Made by a program: the position numbers and the translations under genes. Below, one piece after another: positions 33,284-43,259 of a DNA stretch of 64,000 bases (positions are counted from its first letter, which is position 1; each line of letters opens with the position of its first letter). Source of the DNA: an uncultured Hyphomicrobiaceae bacterium (GTDB lineage: Bacteria > Pseudomonadota > Alphaproteobacteria > Rhizobiales > Hyphomicrobiaceae). The DNA is taken from positions 37,292-101,291 of the forward strand of contig CAJQQK010000176.1 in the NCBI GenBank assembly GCA_905480435.1. The letters are read 5' to 3'. The notes beneath the pieces were generated by a model. The model searched no databases, was not told the DNA's origin, and worked only from the letters and a program-made list of their open reading frames with translations.

Positions 33284-33514
33284 CGATCGTGCCCTCTCTT
33301 GCCATGCCGCCCGTCGCGTAACGACGTCATCCGAATTGACTATACGTCTTCCACGTCGAGTGCTTTGTAAAGCAATCAACCATCTGTTATGCACGCCCCA
33401 TCTGTTGTGCACACCACAGTGCCGTTGTGATCCGAGTGTGGTGCCGTCTGATGGCTTCAATCAGGCAAATCCGTCGCTCATTGAACAAAACTCAAAGCCT
33501 CGCAAAGAGATCCC

Positions 33515-34513
33515 ATGCCGACCTCGCCTCGCAAACCAATCGTGATCGTCACTCGCCGGCTCCCTGACGTTGTTGAAACGCGGATGCGCGAATTATTCGA
33601 TGCGCGCTTGAACGTGTCGGACAAACCTATGTCGCAAGCCGAGTTGATTGAGGCGGTCGCAACGGCCGACGTTCTGGTGCCCACGGTGACCGATCGAATT
33701 GACCGCGCTGTGCTGTCGCAGGCTGGCCCGCAGCTCAAGCTAATCTCGAATTTTGGCACGGGCGTGGACAACATTGATTTAGATACGGCCCGCAACCGTT
33801 CGATTATCGTCACCAATACGCCAGGCGTGCTGACGGAAGACACCGCCGATATGACGATGGCGCTGATTCTGGCTGTGCCGCGCCGCTTGGCCGAAGGCAC
33901 AGCATATCTCAAAGATCATGCAAAAGGGTGGGGCGGTTGGTCGCCAACCTGGATGCTCGGGCACCGTATCTATGGAAAACGCTTGGGGATCATCGGCATG
34001 GGCCGCATCGGTACGGCGGTTGCACGTCGGGCGAGGGCGTTCGGGCTGCAGATTCACTATCACAACCGACGCCGCTTGCCCGAGGAGATGGAGCAGGAAT
34101 TTGAAGCGACGTATTGGGATAGCCTCGATCAGATGCTGGCTCGTATGGACATCATTTCGGTAAATTGCCCGCACACGCCGGCAACCTACCACTTGCTATC
34201 GGCGCGTCGTCTGAAGCTGTTGAAGCCGACGGCTTATATCGTCAACACGGCGCGCGGCGAGGTTATCGACGAAAACGAACTCGCGCGTCTTATTCAGTCA
34301 GAGGCGATTGCTGGTGCCGGGCTGGATGTCTTCGAGCATGAGCCGGCCGTCAATGAGCGGTTGCTCTCGTCAGATCGGGTGGTTGCTTTGCCGCATATGG
34401 GCTCTGCGACTGTCGAAGGCCGCATTGATATGGGCGAGAAAGTCATCATCAACATCAAGACATTCCTGGATGGCCATGCGCCTCCTGATCGCGTTTTTCC
34501 TGCGATGTTCTGA
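33515..34513 (+). CDS. D-isomer-specific 2-hydroxyacid dehydrogenase (glyoxylate/hydroxypyruvate reductase-like)
   Basis: GKRLGIIGMGRIGTAVARRARAFG; VNTARGEVIDENELARLIQS; LPHMGSATVEGR. Confidence 0.93.
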   Translation: MPTSPRKPIVIVTRRLPDVVETRMRELFDARLNVSDKPMSQAELIEAVATADVLVPTVTDRIDRAVLSQAGPQLKLISNFGTGVDNIDLDTARNRSIIVTNTPGVLTEDTADMTMALILAVPRRLAEGTAYLKDHAKGWGGWSPTWMLGHRIYGKRLGIIGMGRIGTAVARRARAFGLQIHYHNRRRLPEEMEQEFEATYWDSLDQMLARMDIISVNCPHTPATYHLLSARRLKLLKPTAYIVNTARGEVIDENELARLIQSEAIAGAGLDVFEHEPAVNERLLSSDRVVALPHMGSATVEGRIDMGEKVIINIKTFLDGHAPPDRVFPAMF

Positions 34514-34555
34514 TTGCCAGTTATGCTCTGAGTTATAAGTCGAGAGGCGTTATCC

Positions 34556-35356
34556 ATGTTCGTTGACCTGCCTGAAGGCCAGTTGTTCTACGAGGTTATC
34601 GATCGGACTGCGCCTTGGCAGGCTGAGCCCGAGACCATCATCTTCATGCACGGTGTTGGCGGGCGTCACGACATGTGGATGGGCTGGCTGCCGGCATTGG
34701 TCGATAAATACCGCATCATTCTCATCGGCACGCGCGGCTGCGGGAACTCGGCTGAGATTACCAACTATGCGGAGTGGACGTTGGATGGCCTCTCCAATGA
34801 TATCCTCGCGGTTGCAGACCATGCCGGCGTTGACCGGTTCCATGTCGTCGGCGAGTCGGCCGGTGGCACAACCGTGCTAAATCTCGTATCGCGCGGGCTC
34901 GATCGCGTGATGACGGCAACGACGCTGTCGACGGCGCATCGTGGCGGTCAGATCGAGCGCGTCAGGAAATGGCGTGCCGACGTTGAGGCCAAAGGCGTTG
35001 CATGGTGGTCGGGCGAGATGATGAAGCATCGCTTCGTTGCGGGTGCGATGAGCGACGCGAAGGCGACTTGGTTTCGCCAGCGCCAGGATGAAAGCGTTGC
35101 TGAAGCATTGCTGCGCAAGGGTGATGTGCTGCTCGCAACGGATCTCTCGGATCAGCTTGCCGGTATCAAATGCCCATTACTGATGCTGCTTCCGGATCGG
35201 AGCCCATTTGTGACACCTGACATTGGTGTTGAAATCCTAGGGCTTGTGCCTCAGGCGGAACTGAGCATCATCCCCAACAGCAAGCACGGTATTTTCTATT
35301 CGCACGACGAATTTGCGTCGGGATTGCTGGCTGAGTTTCTGGGTCGGCAGAAGTAG
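34556..35356 (+). CDS. Alpha/beta hydrolase
   Basis: IIFMHGVGGRHDMW; FHVVGESAGGTTVLNL nucleophile elbow. Confidence 0.88.
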   Translation: MFVDLPEGQLFYEVIDRTAPWQAEPETIIFMHGVGGRHDMWMGWLPALVDKYRIILIGTRGCGNSAEITNYAEWTLDGLSNDILAVADHAGVDRFHVVGESAGGTTVLNLVSRGLDRVMTATTLSTAHRGGQIERVRKWRADVEAKGVAWWSGEMMKHRFVAGAMSDAKATWFRQRQDESVAEALLRKGDVLLATDLSDQLAGIKCPLLMLLPDRSPFVTPDIGVEILGLVPQAELSIIPNSKHGIFYSHDEFASGLLAEFLGRQK

Positions 35357-35433
35357 TCAGCCGATAGCCAACTGTCGATGCGTGCGCTACCGTCCGAAGT
35401 ATTGTCCCAGAGGCCATATCCGGACCCACGCCC

Positions 35434-36402
35434 ATGTCGACATCATTTTTGCCTGTGTCATCGTTTGAGCTACCGCGTTTTGCTGGTGTGCCAACGTTTA
35501 TGCGGCTGCCACATATTGCGCTGGATCATGCTGACGTCAGCCAAGTCAAGGTTGGGTTTGTCGGCGTGCCGTGGGATGGCGGCACGACGAACCGGCCCGG
35601 CGCGCGGCATGGTCCGCGGGCCTTGCGCGACGCTTCAACAATGATCCGCTTGATCCACCCGGTCCACAATATCAATCCATTCGAGATCGTAAATTGCGCG
35701 GACATGGGCGACGTCAGTCCAAACCCGGTCGATGTCCAAGATACACTCGCGCGGGTCACGGCGTTTTACGACAAACTCGTCGACCTCGGAATACGGCCGA
35801 TGACGGCTGGCGGCGACCATCTAGTCTCGCTGCCGGTGCTGCGTTCGCTCGCCAAAGAGCGACCGCTCGGCATGATCCATTTCGATGCACATACGGATCT
35901 CTGGGACAGCTATTTCGGTGGCTATAAATTTACCCACGGAACGCCATTCCGCCGCGCCGTCGAGGAAGGTCTGCTTGATCCGAAGCGGATCATCCAGATT
36001 GGCATTCGCGGCACGATGGCCGACCGTGAAGACATTGATTTCGCAGCGGCAAACGGTATCCGCCTAGTGCGCATCGAAGAACTGATGGCGCGCGGCGTGA
36101 CGGATGTCATGGAAGAGGCGCGCACGATCGCTGGCAGTGATCCGATTTACGTTTCGTTTGATATCGACGGCATCGATCCGTCGTACGCTCCGGGAACAGG
36201 TACGCCTGAAATAGGCGGTTTCACAACGTTTGAGGCGCAATGCATGGTTCGCGAGTTGCGCGGGCTTGATATTGTAGGCTGCGATCTCGTTGAGGTGTCG
36301 CCGCCATTCGACCCATCCGGAACAACCGCTTGGATCGGTGCGTCGATGATGTTCGAATTGCTCTGCCCGTTGGTCGAAAGCGCGAAGAGGGCAAACAAGT
36401 AG
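35434..36402 (+). CDS. speB: Agmatinase/ureohydrolase family protein
   Basis: GGDHLVSLPVLRSL; IHFDAHTDLWD; SFDIDGIDPSYAPGTGTPEIGG. Confidence 0.9.
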   Translation: MSTSFLPVSSFELPRFAGVPTFMRLPHIALDHADVSQVKVGFVGVPWDGGTTNRPGARHGPRALRDASTMIRLIHPVHNINPFEIVNCADMGDVSPNPVDVQDTLARVTAFYDKLVDLGIRPMTAGGDHLVSLPVLRSLAKERPLGMIHFDAHTDLWDSYFGGYKFTHGTPFRRAVEEGLLDPKRIIQIGIRGTMADREDIDFAAANGIRLVRIEELMARGVTDVMEEARTIAGSDPIYVSFDIDGIDPSYAPGTGTPEIGGFTTFEAQCMVRELRGLDIVGCDLVEVSPPFDPSGTTAWIGASMMFELLCPLVESAKRANK

Positions 36403-36409
36403 CTGTATT

Positions 36410-37060
36410 TTACACCTGAACGCGCACCAGTACTGGCCGCAATGGTCCGGCGGTTGCGCCAGCTTCATCGGCAACAACAACGTCGAACCCTGCGATATTG
36501 GTCTCGGCACCGCTGTGAACGAATACGATATCACCGGCGTTGATGTCGGCCTGAGTGAATTGTGCCAGCGGCTCTTCCGGTGCTTTAGTGTGGGCGATAT
36601 GGCCGTGCAGTAGATTGGCTGCCGTGAATTTCAATGCTGATGCGCTATCGTCCGCGTCGACCGCATTGAGATCTTCTGGCGTGATCACAACGCTGCCGCC
36701 ACGCGTAACTTCGAGCTCGAAATCCCCGAATAGTTCCGGTGGCACATTGCGCAGGTCAGCAACCAGATTGGCGCCGCTGGCAATAGCGAGCTGACCATAT
36801 TGGATTTCGCCTTCAACGTCGCCGGTTGCACTAATTGTTAAAAGATGACGGACGGTTACATCGCCGCGTAGTTTGCCGTGGATTTCGGCGGAGTCGACTT
36901 TGATGCTGCCTTTGAAACTGCCGCCTTCGCCAATCACCAATGATTTCGAAACGACACTGCCATCAGCCTCACCATTGATTTCGATGCGTTCGCCGCCCCG
37001 AACTTGACCGGTGAATTGCGTGCCCGGCGCGATTGTCATTTGGCCAATTACAGAGCTCAT
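36410..37060 (-). CDS. Bactofilin-like polymer-forming domain fused to a CSPG/cadherin-like repeat
   Basis: N-terminus IEINGEADGSVVSKSLVIGEGGSFKGSIKVDSAEIHGKLRGDVTVRHLLTISATGDVEGEI (bactofilin-type repeats); C-terminus GGSVVITPEDLNAVDADDSASALKFTAANLLHGHI...FTQADINAGDIVFVHSGAET..FDVVVADEAG (CSPG/cadherin-like pattern). Confidence 0.7.
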   Translation of the reverse strand: MSSVIGQMTIAPGTQFTGQVRGGERIEINGEADGSVVSKSLVIGEGGSFKGSIKVDSAEIHGKLRGDVTVRHLLTISATGDVEGEIQYGQLAIASGANLVADLRNVPPELFGDFELEVTRGGSVVITPEDLNAVDADDSASALKFTAANLLHGHIAHTKAPEEPLAQFTQADINAGDIVFVHSGAETNIAGFDVVVADEAGATAGPLRPVLVRVQV

Positions 37061-37150
37061 TCGTCCCTCCCACAGTGCGCCGGCTTTAAACGTTAGTGAT
37101 CATATTTCATCGAACCATGGCAGACTTGCGATGCCAATGCTGCGATTTAT

Positions 37151-38761
37151 CTATCTATTCATGAACGTAGCCAAGGCTAATGCGGCGACTGATGCTGCAA
37201 TAATCCACAACGCGGCGCGACCCCAGAACCCCTGCCGGCGCTCCTCTGCCGCGATCCGCCGAACAGTTTCTTCGTCGAGACGGACACCTTTTTCCGCCAT
37301 CAAAGCGAGTGATTGCCCGGCGCGTTCCGTCTGCGTGATTAATCGAGGCACCTCAGCGAAAATCCGGCCAAGCGCGCCAGCGCCCTCACCAGCATCGCGC
37401 AGGCGGCCCGTAACGCCGTAGTTGGCTTCCACCCATTCGCGCGCAATCGGCTCAGCCGCGACCCACATATTCAGGGATGGATCGAGTGAGCGGGCGACAC
37501 CTTCGACAATAACCATGCTTTTTTGCAGCATGATCAATTCCGGCCTGGCTTCCATGTCAAAAACTTCGGTGTAGGCAAACAGTTGTCCGAGGAGGTCGGC
37601 CATCGAAATCTGGTCGGCGGTGCGCCCATGGATCGGCTCGCCAATCGCCCGCATCGCCTGCGCGAAAACAGCGACAGGATGGTGCGAGGGAACATAGCCA
37701 GCATCGAAATGAACCTGCGCTGCCTGCTTATAATCACGTGTTATCAGGCCGTTCAGGATCTCGGCGAGAAAACGGCGTTCGATCTTCTCGAGCCGCCCGA
37801 CAATGCCGAAATCAACGGCGACGACCGCGCCGGCGTCATCGACGAACAAGTTGCCCTGATGCATATCGGCATGAAAGAAGCCGTCGCGCATAGCGTGTCG
37901 CAGGAAGCTGCGGATCACAGTCAGGCCAATCGCGTTGAGATCGTGCCCCTGCTCTGCCAGTGCTTTGGTATCGCTAATCGGTGTGCCGTCAACCCATTCC
38001 ATGGTCAGTACGCGCTTTGATGTGCGCATCCAGTCAACTTCCGGCACACGAAAATTGCCGCCCTCAGTGTCGCGATCAGCCTCAATATTCTCGGCTATTT
38101 CCGAGAGTGCGGCGGCTTCGAGCCGGAGGTCCATCTCAAGCTCGGTCGTGCGTTTGAGCGTATCAACAACGGCGATAGGCCTGAGGCGGCGAGATGGTGG
38201 ATGAAACTTTTCAACCAGACTTGCCGCGAAAAAGTAGCTGTCGAGATCACGTTTGAAGCGCTTCTCGACACCAGGTCGCAGAATTTTTACAGCAACAGTT
38301 TTCTCGCCGTCATCCGTCGCGATCGTTGCTTTGTGCACCTGAGCGATCGAAGCGGCCGCAATCGGTGGCCCAAACGATGTGTAGTGATCCTCAAGCTTAC
38401 CGCCGAGCGCCTCTTCAACGGCACGTCGGGCTTCCGACATTGAAAACGGCGCCAACTTATCCTGCAAATGGGCGAGATCGCGCGCCAACTCGGGGCCGAT
38501 AACGTCCGCTCGGGTCGCCATGAACTGGCCGAGCTTGATATAGCTTGGCCCAAGCTTGGTGATCGCGGCGCCAATCCGCGTATCGCGCTTCTGGCCTAGT
38601 CGGAAAGGATACGTCACCAGACGAATTGGCCAGGTCAGAGCACGTGCGATATGCAACACCAACGGCACCTTGTGGCCTTTCGGCACAAAGCGGACGCCGT
38701 ATTGCGCCAGAACCAGCCCGGCCCGCGCAAGGCGGTAAATGTTGGAGATTGCAGACGCCAT
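37151..38761 (-). CDS. ubiB: Ubiquinone biosynthesis kinase-like protein UbiB (ABC1/AarF family)
   Basis: KLGPSYIKLGQFMATRADVIGPELARDLAHLQDKLAPF; FFHADMHQGNLFVDDAGAVVAVDFGIVGRL. Confidence 0.96.
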   Translation of the reverse strand: MASAISNIYRLARAGLVLAQYGVRFVPKGHKVPLVLHIARALTWPIRLVTYPFRLGQKRDTRIGAAITKLGPSYIKLGQFMATRADVIGPELARDLAHLQDKLAPFSMSEARRAVEEALGGKLEDHYTSFGPPIAAASIAQVHKATIATDDGEKTVAVKILRPGVEKRFKRDLDSYFFAASLVEKFHPPSRRLRPIAVVDTLKRTTELEMDLRLEAAALSEIAENIEADRDTEGGNFRVPEVDWMRTSKRVLTMEWVDGTPISDTKALAEQGHDLNAIGLTVIRSFLRHAMRDGFFHADMHQGNLFVDDAGAVVAVDFGIVGRLEKIERRFLAEILNGLITRDYKQAAQVHFDAGYVPSHHPVAVFAQAMRAIGEPIHGRTADQISMADLLGQLFAYTEVFDMEARPELIMLQKSMVIVEGVARSLDPSLNMWVAAEPIAREWVEANYGVTGRLRDAGEGAGALGRIFAEVPRLITQTERAGQSLALMAEKGVRLDEETVRRIAAEERRQGFWGRAALWIIAASVAALALATFMNR

Positions 38762-38992
38762 GAGCCGTTTACGGGCCTATTCGCATAAGGTGGGCAGTCG
38801 GACCACGTAGGGCGCGACCTTTTGGTGAGCTTTGCTTATGCCGGAATGCGACACGCGGTGGAATGCGTCAACTACAGTGTTTCGGGGATTGTCGTAAACA
38901 ATCTAGTGTTCAGACGTTTGCCGTGCGAACCTTTGTCAGTGCAAAGGGTAACGAACGGCCCGCTTGGAATGACTGGGAGATAGTTGGGGAAA

Positions 38993-41077
38993 ATGCTCAG
39001 AATCGGCGTCGATATCGGCGGTACGTTTACGGATTTCGCGCTGCATGATGCAGAAGGCAGCCGGATTGCCATCCACAAGCAGCTCACGACCCCGTCTGAT
39101 CCGTCTTTGGCTGTGATCGAAGGTGTGCAGGTGCTGGCGAGCAACAATGGCATTGCAATTGGCGATGTTGCCGAGATCGTGCACGGAACCACGCTGGTCA
39201 CCAATGCCGTGATTGAGCGCCGCGGTGCCAAAACCGGCATGCTCGGCACAGTCGGCTTCACCGACATTATGGATATGGGGTTCGAGCGCAGGTACGACCT
39301 GTTTGATTTACGCGTTATTTATGCGCAACCACTGGTGCCGCGCGCGCAGCGTCTCGAGGTGGCTGAGCGTATGCGCTTCGACGGCAGCGTCGAGACATCG
39401 CTTGATGAAGCAGCGGTGCGCAAGGCTGCTATTGGGTTTGCCGAACAGGGTATTGAAGCGATTGCGGTTTGCTTCCTGCACTCCTACGCCAACGCAGCGC
39501 ATGAAATCCGTGCCGCCGAAATTCTGCGGGCTGAGTTGCCAGATGTGTTTGTTTCAACATCGGCTGAAGTATTCCCCAATATGCGCGAGTTCGAGCGCTG
39601 GACTACAACCTGCGTCAACGCATTTACGGGCCCGATGTTCGATACCTACCTGGATCGCTTGGAAAGCGGGCTTGGCGCGGTCGGTTTTGGCGGTAGGCTT
39701 TACATCATGTCATCAAGTGGCGGCATGCTGACGACGGCAACGGCGCGGCGGTTCCCGGTGCGCGCACTCGAATCCGGCCCGGCTGCTGGCGCCTTGATGA
39801 GTGCCAACCACGGACAGGCGCTGCAACTCGACAATCTGCTGTCCTTCGACATGGGCGGTACGACTGCGAAGGGTGCTCTCGTCGTCGATGCCGAGCCGAT
39901 CAAGCATTACGAAATGGAAGTGGCGCGCGGTTATCAGTTCCGCCGTGGCAGCGGCTTGGCGATACGCATTCCAGTGATCGATATGATCGAGATCGGCGCT
40001 GGCGGCGGCAGTATTGCTGAGGTTGATGAGCGCGGATTGCTGAAAGTCGGGCCCCGTAGCGCCGGCGCAATGCCAGGACCCGCCTGCTATAGCCAGGGCG
40101 GCACGCGACCGACGCTCACTGATGCCAATCTGTTGCTCGGCCTTTTGGATGGTGACTTCTTCCTCGGTGGCGCCATGCAACTCGATAAAGCGGCAGCAGA
40201 GAAAGCAATTTCCGAAGGCGTCGCGGGACCGCTCGGCGTTGACACCATGCGAGCAGCATACGGCATCCACGATATCGTCAGCGAGGATATCGCCCGGGCT
40301 TTCCGTATTCACGCCAGTGAGCGCGCGTTCGATTATCGCTCCGCCAGTATGGTCGCGTTCGGCGGTTCCGGCCCACTGCATGCGATGGCGGTTGCACGCA
40401 AGCTGAAGATTCCGAAAGTTGTGTTTCCGGTTGCAGCCGGTGTCATGTCGGCGCTCGGCCTGCTGGTGTCGCCGCTCGCATTTGAAGTGGCACGCTCAAG
40501 ACGCATTCATCTGGCGGATGTCAGCGCCAATGACTTTGAGACGACATTCGCAGCGCTCGAAGCCGAGGCAACCGCGATCCTTGATGAAGCCGGCGTTGCG
40601 CGCAGTGACATGCGCATCGTGCGCCGTCTCGACATGCGTTATCAGGGCCAGGGCCATGAGATCGAAGTCGTGCTGCCGGACGGACCATCAGCCGGGCCAT
40701 TGTTCGAGGGTGTCCAGGAGCTGTTCGGCGCGACCTATCAGTCGATCTACACACTGCGCCTCGATGAGCCGGCCGAGATTGTAAATTGGAAGCTCGAAGC
40801 GATCGGGCCGGCTGTTGGCCTCGGTGAAAGTTACCGCTTGGGTGATGTCTCAGACACGGCTGTCGCACAAAAGGGCACGCGGCAGGCTTACCACCCAGTT
40901 GAGCGGAAGTTGAGCGCCTGGCCGGTCTATGATCGCTATGCGCTGCGGCCGGGCATGGAAATCCAAGGACCAGCCCTGATCGAAGAGCGCGAGAGCACGT
41001 GTGTCGTTGGGCCAGATGACCATGTCGTTGTTGATGATCGCTACAACCTGATCGCCAATCTCAATCTCGCCACCTGA
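38993..41077 (+). CDS. Hydantoinase/oxoprolinase family protein, subunit A
   Basis: RIGVDIGGTFTDFAL; VHGTTLVTNAVIERRGAKTGMLGT; FDMGGTTAKGALV. TTG 38984 is an alternative start. Confidence 0.92.
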   Translation: MLRIGVDIGGTFTDFALHDAEGSRIAIHKQLTTPSDPSLAVIEGVQVLASNNGIAIGDVAEIVHGTTLVTNAVIERRGAKTGMLGTVGFTDIMDMGFERRYDLFDLRVIYAQPLVPRAQRLEVAERMRFDGSVETSLDEAAVRKAAIGFAEQGIEAIAVCFLHSYANAAHEIRAAEILRAELPDVFVSTSAEVFPNMREFERWTTTCVNAFTGPMFDTYLDRLESGLGAVGFGGRLYIMSSSGGMLTTATARRFPVRALESGPAAGALMSANHGQALQLDNLLSFDMGGTTAKGALVVDAEPIKHYEMEVARGYQFRRGSGLAIRIPVIDMIEIGAGGGSIAEVDERGLLKVGPRSAGAMPGPACYSQGGTRPTLTDANLLLGLLDGDFFLGGAMQLDKAAAEKAISEGVAGPLGVDTMRAAYGIHDIVSEDIARAFRIHASERAFDYRSASMVAFGGSGPLHAMAVARKLKIPKVVFPVAAGVMSALGLLVSPLAFEVARSRRIHLADVSANDFETTFAALEAEATAILDEAGVARSDMRIVRRLDMRYQGQGHEIEVVLPDGPSAGPLFEGVQELFGATYQSIYTLRLDEPAEIVNWKLEAIGPAVGLGESYRLGDVSDTAVAQKGTRQAYHPVERKLSAWPVYDRYALRPGMEIQGPALIEERESTCVVGPDDHVVVDDRYNLIANLNLAT

Positions 41078-41108
41078 GCACAACCATCTGACCAACGGGG
41101 CACCTGAT

Positions 41109-42755
41109 ATGCAGGACACCGAACAAACTGAATTCGACGCCGTCAGCCTTGGCATCATGTGGGATCGCCTGGTCTCTTTGACCGACGAGATCGTCTCGAC
41201 GCTGGTGCGCTCCTCGTTTTCGACAATCGTCAGCGAGAGCTATGATCTCTCCTGCGTAGTGCTCGATGCTGACGCAAACACGATCGCACAAGGCGCTTTT
41301 AGTGTGCCGGCCTTCATCGGCAGCGCGCCGGTGACGGCGGCGCATATGCTCAAGCGGTTCCCAGCCGAAACCCTTGAGCCCGGCGATGTCATCATCACCA
41401 ATGACCCTTGGCTTGGCACCGGTCATCTGTTCGACATCACGATGATGCGCCCGGTCTTCCGTAAAGGCAAAATCGTCGCCTACACGATCAGCATCACGCA
41501 CCTGCCTGATATCGGTGGCACCGGTTTCGGTTCTTCGGCAACGGAGATCTTTCAAGAAGGCCTACGTCTGCCGATCCTAAAACTATATGAAGCCGGCAAG
41601 CTCAACGATCTCGTCGTTGAGATCATTCGCACCAATGTTCGCGTACCTGAGCAAACGATGGGCGACGTCATGGCCAATGTCGCGTGCAGCGAGGTTGGCG
41701 CCCGCGAAATCAATGCCTTTATGGATGAATACGGCCTCGATGATCTGACGGCACTTTCGGCTGCGATCCGCGGACAATCAGAACGCCAGATGCGCGCCAA
41801 GCTCGCAGAGCTAAAGGATGGCCGCTACACCAACAAGATCCAGGTTGAAGGTTTTGATGGTCCCGTCGATTTCGCCGTGCAGATTGATGTGATGGGCGAC
41901 AGCATCGAGGTTGATTTCGAGGGAACATCAGGCTGCGTCCGGGCCGGCGTCAACGTGCCGTTCTGCTATACGAATGCGATGGTTCTGCACGCGATCAAAT
42001 CTCTGACGCTGCCAAATATCCCGAACAATCAGGGTTCCGTCGCGCCGATCAAAGTAACGGCACCTGTGGGCTGTATCCTCAATGCACAATCGCCGTTTCC
42101 GACCGGCGGGCGCCATGCCATGGGCCATTTTGTGACGCCACTGGTTTACGGCGCTCTGGCCGAGTCTGCGGCAGACGAAGTCCAGGCCGACAGCGGCATG
42201 ATGAACCTCATCACCTTCCAGGGGCGCCGAAAAGATGGTCGCGCGTTCTCATCGCTGTATTTCGCGTCCGGCGGTTACGGCGCACTCAAGGGCCTCGATG
42301 GCTGGAGCACCATGCCGCATCCATCAAACATGGCTGTCGTGCCCGTCGAGATATGGGAAACGATGACCAATACAACCATTGTCGAAAAACGCTTGCGGCC
42401 AGACTCTGGCGGCGCAGGCGAATGGCGTGGCGGCTTGGGCCAGGAAGTTGTCCTGCGCAATGATACAGACGAAATTCTGATGATGCTCGGCATGGGCAAT
42501 CGCACTGAGTTTCCGGCCCAAGGTATATCAGGCGGTGGTGAAGGCACTTTGCGTGAGCATCAGCTGAATAACGAAGCCGTGCATGCCAAGGGGCGCATTG
42601 AAGTGGCACCTGGCGAGGAGGTTCGGCTTTTGGAAGCTGGTGGGGCTGGCTACGGCAATCCGCAGCAGCGAGATCACGATGCGATCGCAGTCGACGTCGC
42701 CAACGGTCTGGTCAGCGCCGAAGCCGCTAAACGGGATTATGGCTGGGCGGGCTGA
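41109..42755 (+). CDS. Hydantoinase B/oxoprolinase family protein
   Basis: LGIMWDRLVSLTDEIVSTLVRSSFSTIVSESYDLSC; ITNDPWLGTGHLFD; GGAGEWRGGLG. Confidence 0.93.
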   Translation: MQDTEQTEFDAVSLGIMWDRLVSLTDEIVSTLVRSSFSTIVSESYDLSCVVLDADANTIAQGAFSVPAFIGSAPVTAAHMLKRFPAETLEPGDVIITNDPWLGTGHLFDITMMRPVFRKGKIVAYTISITHLPDIGGTGFGSSATEIFQEGLRLPILKLYEAGKLNDLVVEIIRTNVRVPEQTMGDVMANVACSEVGAREINAFMDEYGLDDLTALSAAIRGQSERQMRAKLAELKDGRYTNKIQVEGFDGPVDFAVQIDVMGDSIEVDFEGTSGCVRAGVNVPFCYTNAMVLHAIKSLTLPNIPNNQGSVAPIKVTAPVGCILNAQSPFPTGGRHAMGHFVTPLVYGALAESAADEVQADSGMMNLITFQGRRKDGRAFSSLYFASGGYGALKGLDGWSTMPHPSNMAVVPVEIWETMTNTTIVEKRLRPDSGGAGEWRGGLGQEVVLRNDTDEILMMLGMGNRTEFPAQGISGGGEGTLREHQLNNEAVHAKGRIEVAPGEEVRLLEAGGAGYGNPQQRDHDAIAVDVANGLVSAEAAKRDYGWAG

Positions 42756-42758
42756 GAC

Positions 42759-43172
42759 CTAAGCCTTTGCCAACACGTCATCGAGTTCCGGCAGGAGCAC
42801 AATGCCGTCTTGGTCACTGCCGGATGAGTGCACGACGATCCAGGTGCAGGGGCGGCCGCTTTCGTTGCACGGAGCATGTGGCACGTCGGCGGGCATGAAT
42901 ATCTGCTCACCAGCCTGGAGCGTGACGGCGTGTTCGACGTTGTCGCCATAGCGGACAACGCATTCTCCCTCGTGCAGGTATGCAATCGTTTCAATGCCTT
43001 TGTGGCAGTGCACCTTGGCTTTGGCGCCAGCCGGCATTGGTAGCACATTCATGCAGATGTGCTCGGAGCCAACCGTTTCGGCAGATGCGCCTGATCCATA
43101 CTCAAAACCTTGTTTGCCAACATACGTGCCACCCGGCTTGACGACGCGGACGTTGTCTACTCCTGCAGTCAT
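42759..43172 (-). CDS. Cupin-domain protein
   Basis: HICMNVLPMPAGAKAKVHCHKGIETIAYLHEGECVVRYGD cupin motif. Confidence 0.85.
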   Translation of the reverse strand: MTAGVDNVRVVKPGGTYVGKQGFEYGSGASAETVGSEHICMNVLPMPAGAKAKVHCHKGIETIAYLHEGECVVRYGDNVEHAVTLQAGEQIFMPADVPHAPCNESGRPCTWIVVHSSGSDQDGIVLLPELDDVLAKA

Positions 43173-43193
43173 AGCTCTTGCCTCCTACAGCAT

Positions 43194-43259
43194 GTCGCGT
43201 TTCAACGGATTCACAATACGCCTTAAACCGCCCAATCTTCGGGCGACTTAAGGCTCCTT
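43194..43259. repeat. Dispersed intergenic repeat, copy 2
   Basis: tcgcgtttcaacggattcacaatacgccttaaaccgcccaatcttcgggcgacttaaggctcct aligns to 27784-27849 without gaps. Confidence 0.8.
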
